A stretch of DNA of 64,000 nucleotides, from contig NC_136016.1 in the NCBI RefSeq assembly GCF_048128805.1, positions 11,134,176 through 11,198,175 on the forward strand, read 5' to 3'. Shown one piece after another: positions 42,001-54,000 of this stretch. A program made the position numbers and the translations under genes. The notes beneath the pieces are model-generated. The model had not been told where the DNA came from. It saw only the letters and a list, made by a program, of their open reading frames with translations, and did no database searches. The stretch is from Centroberyx gerrardi. Its lineage: Eukaryota; Chordata; Actinopteri; Beryciformes; Berycidae. Positions within the stretch are counted from its first letter, which is position 1. Each line of letters starts with the position of its first letter.

Positions 42001-45000
42001 TTTAACTGGGGGAGAGAAAATTAGACGTTGAAGAGGATAGTTTATCAAACAAGCTTTGTATTGCAAAGAAAACAAAGATGTTAACTGACTCACAATACTC
42101 ATCTAGACCAACTGGAGACAGTCTCATTTACTCATTTAACTCACAATAATCATTCTATTATTGGACAGAGAATCATGAGAAATCATGTTTCATTTGAGGA
42201 GCATAACAGTTACAAATGTCATATATTGTATTGTGTTCCACAGCAACAAATAAACACACCTCTAAAACATTCTTTTTGCTGGATTTGTCTCTAGAGGCCC
42301 AGCCAATCGCTGCCCCTCGCAGGTCCACCGTGACCTCTGGGACGATCTGATTGGTCTTGTTCTGTGCGGAGAAAAATACAGCTGTTTATGAAACTGACGG
42401 CACCGCATTCCAAGAAATGAGATGCTGAAACAAAGCTCTGACTGTCCCTGACTGTTCATAACCTGAGGGCTTGTCTGTGCTGTCACTCGTCATAGAGGTG
42501 CCACGACATCCTGCACGCTGCGGCCTCTAACGCCGGGCTAGTGTCTAACGTTTCATTTCCTCTGATATCAAACGCGACACCAAACTGTAGACTGCATGAA
42601 TCAGTTTTCCAGACAATGTCTACGAACTTCGAAACACTTAAAGGAGAGTCAAAGGCTAATTCTCTCCGTAACCCCCGCCCAGTTATAACCCTGCCCTCCC
42701 GCAGAAATGTACAGAATGCACCATGAGCAGGAATGCAGACTCCCCAGTGACAAGCTCATATGCAAGTGTAAGAGCTGTGATGTCAGAGTTTATTATCAAT
42801 GCAGGGTGAGCACTTTTCTCATCCTCCCACTGAGTCCCTCCAGTATTACGAAGTGTAACTTGTACCGAGGCTCCCGTCGCTGCAGACTTTGGGTCCTTGT
42901 GGAACGTCAGCACCCCTCCGTGGAGGACCGTCCATGACTGGGCCCAGTTTTTCCTGAAGAGGAGGATAACCATTATCACCACAGAACAAAGCAAAGGAGA
43001 GAGTCCAATGGGCAGTGGGGGGGATGACACATGACACCACACACACACACACACACATACACAAACACACAAGAACTTCGTAGCTTGCTGTCATGCTGCT
43101 GAGAGGTAAATGGGGTTTAGCATTACCTTACTTTTTTGCCGTTTTCAGACACCTTTGTTTTGTTGAGAATTCCAGCTTTCTCTAAGTTCTGCACCTGAAA
43201 AAGCAACGCATCACAATATTTCAGTGTTTTCTAGACTATTTATAGTTGTTAGGATTATTAATAAAGTTCAGATCTCTGGAGTATGTGATGACATGATGGA
43301 CACACAATTCTGGATGCAATGTTGAGTACATACTTCACTGACTAACATGAGTGAGGATTGTATTCAACAACATTCACAACATTGCTCTAAGAATGGTAAC
43401 CAAACTTCTCCATTATACTGTGTGCACAATTATTCATTGCATACACACCTCATATAGTTACAGGACTTCAGATGTTTTATTATTTTCACTATTTGGTGAA
43501 TTGTGACAAGAAAAGCCGCAGTTGTACTGAGCTGAGGGGAAGAGCTGTGCTGTTCATCCATGCCACTAATCAACATTTGAATATATGCAAATCAACAGAA
43601 TCTTCCTATTCTGTGTATGTCCTGTGTAGTGAACTGTGGCAACATGGTGAATATGTAGGTTTATCAGGCTGACACTTTGGCTGTAACATGAACCCCAACA
43701 GGGAAAATCCCTCCATCAGTAAATGGGAAACGTGATGATTCCAATGAACATTATACTTGTACTCTAACAGATGCAGGGAATGAAACACATATGTTCCGGT
43801 GCAACAAATGCTGCTTGAGTGAATTTACATTACACCTCTGGCCCGTCATAGATAGACACTGCTATCTATGCAGCAAGCTCAGATGGGTGCTTAAACTAAC
43901 AACCCACATTATAGCGCAGCCACTGCGAGGTCAGATAATAGGGGTTTCTCCAGGGCCGAAACCCAACAGCCTTCAGGGAGAGACACAGAACACCATTCAG
44001 ACAGGGGGCTGGTCACAGTACTCCACTAACTTCACAGATGACTGGGAACAGAGCTGTCATTTTTTTGGGCCTGGAGCTAATCTAGTGTAATGAGTATCAG
44101 CAGACTGGACAGGCAGGAGATGGGGGCGACTCACGTGATGCTGCGTCTCCGGGGAGTTTCCTGTGCTGGAGCTGTCGCTGCCGTAGTCGGACGCGTTCCT
44201 CCTGTGAGTCGGGACAAACCTCTGATGGGGAAAAAGAATGGAAGGACATTTTAGGGTGTATAATAGTGTCATAGGCTATTCTACTTGAATTAACAGTACA
44301 CTGTACACCCTAAATCTCTGTTAGTGTAGTTGCTGATGACAAAGAGGAACTTAATATTGAAGGGAAACGGGATAGATTTCCTCAGTTCTTCATCCCTCCT
44401 TTCCCTCTCATTTAAGAAACAGCAGAAGCCCAAATGACGAGGCAAGAGAGCTTAAACCTTTATTTCACCCAGGGACAGTTTGCTGATCATGCATGCTCTT
44501 TTTCATCAATGGCCTTCTTCACATTAATGTGGTTAAACACATTCAGACCTTGGAGCTGCCCAGTGAAAGTGTTTTGCTCAAGGGCACATCGACAGACGTT
44601 GTTAAGGGAAAGGAGAGTGATATTCATTCAAAGGGCACGGTTTCAGGTACAAAGATGACCTGGTAAAATATGGGAGAAAGAACTGAAGTGGAAGAAACTC
44701 AGTCCTTCCCTGAACAACTACCACTGGAGGGCCCTTGAGTAAGGCGCTGAATCTGAGCTGCTCAGTGGGCAAAAGTACAAGACTTTATTTGTATTCAGGA
44801 ACTCCCAAGTGTTTGTATGTATGTAGCACTGCCTCCAGGCCACTGCCTTAATTAAGAATGTGCTCTCAGTCAATTTGCCTTGCTAAATAAGGGTTCAAAA
44901 AACCTGGGAGTGTCAGGTGTTATACATAGACTCACCCTCACTACTTCTGCCTGACTGAAGCTTTCTGTTTAAGACAGCTGGCACACCCTGTATGTGTGTG

Positions 45001-45054
45001 TGTGTGATACAGCATGTACGTGCTGGTCTGCATACAGGTGCATGGGTATATATT

Positions 45055-45089
<35 letters not shown>

Positions 45090-48000
45090 GCTTGTGTGTG
45101 TGTGTGTGTGTGCCCACCCCATCCTCCTGGGCTGAGATGAGCTGTGCAGGTCCCATGGTGTGTCTCCAGTTCTTTATGACTGACACACTGTCCGGCTCAA
45201 CACCATTCCCCACCTTGAACTGGCCCGGAGCTACAGGGGCCTGGAGGGACAAAAACACAAGAATATATGGTTCAAGTTCAGTTCAGTTCAGTTCAGTTCA
45301 CTTCAGTTTAGTCCAGTTTAGTTTAGTCTAGTTTAGTTTAGTTTAGACTATTTAAAACACAAACATTTGAAATTAGGGATGAAAAAAGCCAAAGACTTGT
45401 TTTCATTATGGCTCCTTTGCGATGCATGTTATTTTAATCAAAAATCAGACATGAGTAAATTTGAAACTACTAATTTGCCCAACTCAGTCATACCACAGTT
45501 TCAACCAAAGTTTGTGTATATTTATCAGGGTTCATGAATAGGAGTGCATCATGAACTGTGTTGAGATGGACAGTGTTTGACATTGTGTCCCAGAGTCTGA
45601 GATGTGATCAGAAAAAGGAATCTAAACTGGAAGTGGTGTGTCTAAAAAAAGCCTGAAATCACAACAAAAGGAAAAATCTCTACCCTGATAAGCGTCTACT
45701 GCAGTGTGATAAGTACAGATTTATCACTGTAATCCTATAAAGTCAGCAGCAGAGCAGAGCTTTACCTCAGGCAGGTTCCACTGGGACTTGGAGCCGTCTC
45801 TCAGGTAGTAGTAGGTCTGCCCTCGATCATCCAGCGATTTGATCCACTGTTACAAAACACAGATGTCTCCTTTAAATATCAAAATTTTAAGAATATTCAC
45901 TTCTTCAATAGACTGGCTTGAAAGTAAACTCATTTGAATCCAGCCAATAACATAAAAAGCTCTTGTTCATCTAATATTTTTCCTTCAACCTGGTTTTCAC
46001 AAGGGAGCAGGTATATTGTTGTTTATCCCTAAAAAATCTTCTAAAATGTGTAGTTAAGGGAGTAATGAGGGAATTCATTCACTGATTTGGAGATTCATTC
46101 TCTACATTGAATTTTAGACTTTTGTAGACCTTTTTAGTACTCGTTAAAATAAAATTTAGGACTTTTTTTTCCCACAAAAGTAAACATGGAAGATGAAAAA
46201 AACAGTAGATGTGTCAGAATGCATATCTGGATGAAGAGGGGTTGGTTTCATGCAAGAAAAGTGGTTCACCAAGATAAGACACTTTTCAAACCTCAAGAAC
46301 AAGGAAAATTCCAGCCTTGGATACTCACTGTTAGATATCATCTATCTGTCATGTTCAATGCATTCCAGGAGTTATTTTGCAATGAAGTGTTGTAATTCAT
46401 CTTTTTGTTGTACCCACTTACCCTCAACCTGCCACGTTTACTTCTGCTTCAGTTAGTGATTTCCAACATTTCCCAGAATGCCTTTCGACAGCCCCTAGGG
46501 AACGTGCCTGAACGTGTTGCATTCAGTATGTGCAGGTGGAGAGAGCAATAACGGTGATAGTGATGGCATACTAAGAGCAGGAGGGGAGGATTTTCCAGTC
46601 GGGAAAAGGCGAGAGTCGTGTCGCTTACTCAAAACATAACATGTCTTGTGGCTGCATTGCATTCTGGTCTAGGGTTAGGGTTATCTCTGCCTCTTCTTCG
46701 ATGGTATTGTAGCTGTGCTGGAAAAATCTCAACTTGACGTTACGTTGTCTACATTTGGCCAGTTATTCGTGGGTTTAAGAAAAATACGCCAAACAACAAA
46801 AGAAATGCAAGGTACATCGGCGATAGCTAGTTTGAAGAGCGCTTAAGTGTTTTAAAAGCTGGAGCTAAGGCTATTTTTAACTGAATTTAAGACCAATAAC
46901 AGAGGGTTAGGGTTAGGAATGCCACACCCTTTCATCTGCCCTCACCTCATACTCATAATTATGAGCCAAGCCTTGTAGCTACCTGCTCTTGAGAGTATTC
47001 GCTGGTGAACACCCAGGTGCCATCGGGGTCCACAGTGAGGATCCAGCCGGCCGGGGTGCTGCGGTCCAGGTTGGCCCTGGGGATGATGGCCCGGGTCACA
47101 TGGCTGAAGGTGTACTCCTTTGGGAGAGTGGGAGGGGCGACAGCGAGGGGCTCCTCCTGGACATCAGGTAGATCGGTGGGTAGATAGTCCTCTGAGGGGT
47201 AGTCCTCTTCAGGTAGAGGAGGCTGGGGAGGCATACATGATGAAAAAACAGTGTTTACATTTGTGCACACAAACACACACACAAATGTGAAAATACAGTT
47301 GTCAGTGTAGCATAAAGACCACAGACAGGACACTAGACTCCTCAATTACATTTTTCGGTGTTTAAAGTTTCTAATTCTCACTGAGTAATTTCAACCAAAT
47401 CATAGTATATTTCTAAACAGGGTTCCTACTGTGGCCCAGATGTAAAGTTCCATGACTTTTCCATGACTTTCCAAAACTAAGTCAGGGTGCTTCCATGACC
47501 TAAAACTTTTATTCTTTCCCAGTTTGCTAATGTTGTTTTTCAGCTCAGAAAAGTTGTGGCAAACAGTCTGGTTTCCTCCACAGTTGCGTGAAAACTGAAA
47601 GCTGAAAACCATCTAATGCATTGAATGTGTGAAATAATTTGGAAAATATACTGGAGAACTTGACTTTCCCAGAGCACTTTGTCAAAAAAATAAATAAATC
47701 CCTGACTCTTTGGAATACTCTCAAAATTCCATGATATTCCAGAGATTCCATGATCAGTGGTAACCCTGTATAACCTTTTTAGCTAATTCAAAATGAGGAC
47801 AAATATCTCAGTTCTTTTAAAGGACGTGCTGTGGGGGACAATCTGTGAGCTTTTCCTGCCTAATGAAAATGAGTCCTGTCTGCTATGTAGGTGCAGGAGA
47901 TTTAATTCCATTAAAAGCACGCTGTATTTGCAGCTTTCCCCTGGGTGAAGCTAAAACAGGAGACAGAGAGTGGTTAAGTAGAGCAGCCAGGCAGCCCTTA

Positions 48001-51000
48001 CCGGCCCATCTCCTTGAAGCCTGTGTGCACCCAGAGGCTCCATCAGAGGGGGGTAGGGGCTCAGCAGCTCTGGGGGCTCCCAAGACGTCTCCCCGGACAT
48101 TGGGTTGTAGAAGTAGGGGCGACCGCTGGTTTCATCCACCAACTGCTGCCACTCAGAGCTCCACCCAGGGGGGGAGGCGGTGGACGGGGACAGGGCAGGG
48201 GACTGAAAAGGTGAGGGGGAACAAGGCTCCTCTGTGGGAAGTGCCTCAGGGTCTATAGGGAAGTCTAGCAAGGGGTTGTCCCAGGTGGTGCGCCCCGTGG
48301 AGGGGTGGTAGTAGTACTCCTGTCCACTTTCCTGGTCAACGTGCACCTCCCATCCCTCTGGGTCTAGGTAGGAAGGAGAGTAGGACGAGGGAGCCGAGGG
48401 GGGAGACTCGGAGATGCTCTGGCGGAGCTGCGCTACATTGACGTAGACGGCTGACTGGAGACTTTCATTCTCCACCTATGGAATGGACAAACAACGTATA
48501 GTAAGGCAGATGTCAAGCACTAAAGTTACTATATGTACTGTGTGTGTGCGACTGTAAAGACAGACTTTGAGGGGAAAAAACAAGTATTATATTTCACTTG
48601 TCACTTCTGGGCTTTTGAAAACAGTGGTGCCTTCTGCTTACATCAACAAAGAGCTGTAACAGCCCACTGCTCTTACTATAGCTCTTAGCGTGTCAGCCTT
48701 CCGGATCACATTTAGCACAGGATGTAGCCTACAGCTGAATAACACAGACCACAGAAGCATTCCTCCTACAACAATGATCATTACCCAATTCTCGTCTTTA
48801 CTTTTGCAGAGACACCCACAAAGAAGTTCTGTCTGTGACATTATACAGTCAAAATGATGAGTGTTAAGTGTCCAAAGGTTACAACTCTATCAGTCATGCC
48901 TGGCCAAAAAGACAGCTGTGTGCCAATCTGTTGTGTGTTTTGCTAAGATAGTACCAGATATCTATGATGAGTGCCAGATCTAAAAAAAAAAAAGGGATAA
49001 ACTATCATACAAGAGAAATACAGAAATAGCAAGTGACCACAAGCCAACGGCACAGGACTCAGAACTAGGCTAAACCCCACCAACATCATCAGCACTATCT
49101 TTGGGTGTGCTGCCCCACTGCAAACGGTGTCCAAGCTACAAACTGTACAGCCACTATATGTCCTATTATGAATAACACTCTTGCAGTGTGTGTTTTGTAT
49201 TTGCCAGTATGAATAATGGCTTGTGGTGCTGCACAACTTTCAGAGAGATCTGACAATAAAGTAAAATTGGACCTAACATAAACTGCTTTTCCAGTTTCTC
49301 CTTAGTGAAGGGAACTTTTGAAATCTCAAAGACGTCACTTTCATAAAACCAGCTTCACATGCTTTAACTTGCTGCATGATAGGTACACCATATGCAAATA
49401 GACGCCATCATCACAACTAATTTGGTTAAAGAATGCCGATGAGAGTGAAACTGAGTGAAATGAATGGTTGCCTCTGTCCTCAACAGTCCTGAAACTCTGA
49501 TGCAGTGGCTATCGTCACAGTTGCGGCTCCACACTTGAAATGACCCCCCCGACCAAAATAAAAACAATCTCATCTTTCTCTAAGTTGTTCTCTTCTCACC
49601 TGTGTCCCACTGAGACGATTCCTCCTCACCATTAGAGTCCCGGGATATACCGGCTTGCAGAGCCCTGCATACGCCGTCATGATGGCACAGATACAGAGAC
49701 TGCTGCCTCTTTCACACTACACTCTAACCTACCTCTTATTCTCTACACCTCCCCCATAGTCTATATTTACCAGGACCTCAATCATGTGTCTGTCTGTGCT
49801 ACATCTGGACATCAGCACGCGGTGCTGTATAGGAGAAACATATCACAGCACCCGCGAGGCTGAGGAGCTTACAAGATAATTGGACATTGTACAAGATAGT
49901 TTACAAAGAAGTCAATTGGTCAGTATGAGTCAAACTTCCCCAAATATTACTAGGTAAGAAGACAGTTTCTTCATAATCTACTTCATGATCAACTTATTAT
50001 TCAGTGTCATCACTTTGCTGCCTGCGTCATTATTGATCTCAATATAACCACGAGGCAATCAATACGCACAACCAGACAACTGACCCCGAAACAGATTGAT
50101 TATAAACAATCCACCATGACTAGACGGAGACAGGGGAAATGAGAGAGCTGCATCATTGATCTCTGAGCCAGCTGTGGTGGAATGCCCCCACACTCTGGAA
50201 AAAGATCAAGCCCCACCAACACAGCACTCAAAAAACACACACCCGATCAAAGGAAAACTACATAGCGTAATTATGTCAGTGTCAACAAACACTATGATGC
50301 AGAGGCGTGTTGGATTGTCACATCACGACTTTGAGGGGGACACCACTGATTTCCAGCATGGCATGCACATAATTATGGCATTCCTATGCACTAGTATACT
50401 TGGCAGTCTATTACTGAACACTGACAACTGTCTCCCATAGCCAAAAGTTTCACCATGCCCAAAATTGTGACACCATACCAATGCACAGCTCAGAACTTGT
50501 AAACAGAAAGTGAACTGGAAAAGATAGAAAAGGTGTCTGTTGTCTTACTGGCAGAACACAGGTGATTTTCTGGAGAAAAGCGTACATTTTGTGCTTCACA
50601 AGCAATAGCACCACTATTACATAATGCTGAGTGAAGTTCAATCACTCTCCCATTTTGAATCAGCTCCAGGATGTATAGTATGACATCCCAGATCACCGTA
50701 GTTCTCGTCTCTAGCTTTGACAGAGAGTTGTTCATGTTCACAATTATTGATTGAGAGCAGATGTAAATGTCAGCAAACAACATGGTGCGACAGTGACAAA
50801 CTGTCAAATCCAGACCTAAAACCATTTGAGTGTCAGAAGAACACTGAGTCTCTCCCTGCTGCTATCAGATGTAAAATGCATTTTTTAAAAAGATCTTTTC
50901 AGGACTTAGTTTGAGACCGTTTCCATGCACTTCTAAAAATACATGAGGTTTTGAATGGGTTATATGAGCCCCTAAAACATCAAAATTGGAATTGTGACGC

Positions 51001-54000
51001 TTTTATGCGACAGCAGCACTATGTCAGTTCCATCACCTCATTAGCTTGTTTATGCGGTACAGGAAAAGAAACAAGTGCTGAAGTGACATTCGCATGAGGC
51101 TACACAAAGCAGGAAGCAAGACAGTTATCAAAATAAGACATGTAGCCTGGCCACAAAGACTGACAATTCATACTGTATAGTATACAGTATACACTACTGT
51201 AGGTCATCATTCCTCAATACACATATTTATTGAAAGTGTAGCGCTGCAGTTTGACGTTGGGGTATGAACGTACCTGAGGTGCCACGGGCAGAGTCAAGCC
51301 CCTCTTGGCCCGGTGACTTGGGCAGACACTAGAGTACATATCCACCATATTTATATTGTTCCATTGAGTGGAGCCATACAGCCAACTGGAGAGCAACGAT
51401 ACAGAACTGTACTACTCAAGCATGCGACCGCATTGAACCGACTTTGGACGAGGAGGGTTAACACACATCCTAACACACATGAATACGCCCTCGTGCACAC
51501 ATCCTCCTCTCACAGCAGCTGTGACAGTTGCAGCCCAAATAGAAAGGAGAACTGTGTGCTCTGTTACAATAACAGCGGGAAGGGACTGTGTGAGGAGTGG
51601 GTGAGATGTGTGTGTGTGTGTGTGTGTGTGTGTCTGTCTGTGTCTGTGCTTGCGCATGCCTGTGTGCAGGAGAAGGTGGTAGACTTACAGCGCAAGTGTC
51701 TGTTTGTGCTAAGAGAGAGAAAAAGAGGAGATAGTGAAAAAGAAACAGAGAGAGGAGGGTTAGACAGAGCGAGCAAAATAGAGTTCACGGGTCAGTTCAA
51801 CCTATTTCCTGCCTGTGTTGCCAATGATAAAAAAGTAAATGTCAGCATGGAAACAACTTTTTTAAAAGAGTACGTGCATTTTACTTTAGGGGCAAACTCA
51901 ATTAATTGGCAAGAAAATGTAGCAGAACAAAGAGGCTACTGAAAACGACTTTTGGTTTATTTATTTCCTCCAGTGAGTGTCCACATGCAGTGGCTACTGT
52001 AGTTTGTTTCGGGTCGGCTCTATTCTTCTACATTTCCAGCAGCTTCTACACAGTGCACGATTTTTAACCCTGTACTAGCAGGTCACTCAGCACATTATGA
52101 AAAAAGGGAAGCAATAGTTTCCCATAATGTTATGGGGAGCTGCTTTTTACAGGCTACTACTTTGATCCAACATCAGCTGAAGTTCAAACTGCAGAGTCAA
52201 TGTGGGGTGAATGCTTGAAACAGGAAGTTGAAGGGACAGTTGATCAATCAACACTTCCTCCTACATGGGACAACATTGGCTAGTCTATAGAGAGCAGAGT
52301 GCAATGTGTGGCTGATTATCTGGAGGGTTTAGGGTTCGGGTGATAATACCAGAAACCACTCATCTGTACTATAGTCAAATTGGCTTTTGAGGCTAGTGGG
52401 TGACTCCTGTGTTATTGCCTTTTTATTGCCTTGTTGCCTTTTAAGTTCCAATGTGTATCCTGTCTGTGATGAGTAGGCTCTGCAGTTCCTGGAACAACCC
52501 AAACATTTTATCTGAATATTAGAGTGCCTGAGCAGAAGGTATTTTGTTATTCAAATGTACCTGAGGAAGGCCTCGCACACATTACATTGTTATGTAGGGA
52601 TTTAAGACATGTGTCCAAGTCTGGTGAACAGGACCTCTTCCAAACATTACAGCACAGTTTGTTTGCTATGAGGAAATGTTTGCATTCAGCTTGTTTATTT
52701 GGAAAATGCAAATAATTATGTTAATACCTCCAGCATCCCAAATTTTAAAACATGCAATGAGATCCTAGTGTAGAACAAATTTTTCAAATATGCTTTGGGG
52801 CCATAATCCTTAAGCGCAAAATAGACAACTCTGCCTTCAGCAATGCATGAAGCAGCAATCTGCTTGATTACTTAACCACATTAGCAATCATCCAATCAAA
52901 CAATGGAGTCGCAAATTGGGGCCCAAATCACGCCACAAAACACACAGTTGAGCTATTGAATCAATCTGGCTCCACCCCTCTCTTACATCACACTCCTCAT
53001 GGCCCAGAATCCTGGATTACTCCAGAGATGCCCAATGTGGAATTCCGCTTTTTAACACGTGTAAGGGCTTATCACATCCTTATCTTTGCGCCTCAGGCTG
53101 AGTTCTCACTTTTCTCTGCATCCCGAGGTACAAAACCTGCTCTGATATGATCAACTAATGATGACAGACTTCTCCCACTCTTACTTTGTAGTAGATGAGC
53201 ATTCTGTGTAGGAGGGGGAAAAAATGAAGTACCAGTTGCTGAACTGTCTTCTGAAGCAACTGTGCAAAGTTGAAACCCTGGCCTCTGTAAAGATGCCACC
53301 CCCAAGGAAATGCTAAAATATGCAACCCACTGTGCCGTGTGCAGGTACAATGTCAACATACAACATGGTGCAAACACATTTAAAAACAAGTTCCAGTTGC
53401 TGAATACAGCTGCCTGAAATATTTGTGATTTCAAATGTGATTTTGGTTTTGGGAACTTGCTGCTGTCCACTAATGATTGCAGAAAAATACCGTTGTATAC
53501 AATGTAAGACCTACTGATTGATGAGATCAGTAAGACAAATCCCAGGGACTGTAACGAAGCACATACTACACGTTTAAAAAACATTTATAACAAACAATAA
53601 TAACGCAAAAGACCCTTGCTATAGTAAGCGTATGAGTCATGCAGCTCATGAAAAAATATCACCCAAGACCCTATAGATTGATCATTAGTTTCCACTGTCC
53701 ACACTCTTGTCTTGATTAATATGTTGAGCATAAGCACTACTGCACTATCCTGTATCAAACAAGCACATTTTCTTATGTTCAAACATACTTTTGAGGCCTT
53801 CTTTTAGGCCTGCCCAACTTTCTCCATTGCCATACCTTAAAATATGAACAAGGTGCATCCTCAAAATACAATCAACAATTCAAATTAAAAGTGTGCACGA
53901 AGTTGGGCTATGCACAAGCTGTTTGTAAAAGTTCAAACTGTGACAGAATGTTCCAACAGAAACTCTCTCATGGCAATAAATCCGCCCTAATCACAGCAGT

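Noticed and set aside
51348-51355. TATAAATA as a TATA box for arhgap27 first exon b
   Set aside because: It overlaps the candidate start codon region, so transcription from it would begin downstream of the ATG.
51313-51942. 209-codon plus-strand ORF
   Set aside because: Runs through a (GT)n tract that removes stops; no recognisable domain, and the opposite strand holds a better candidate exon.
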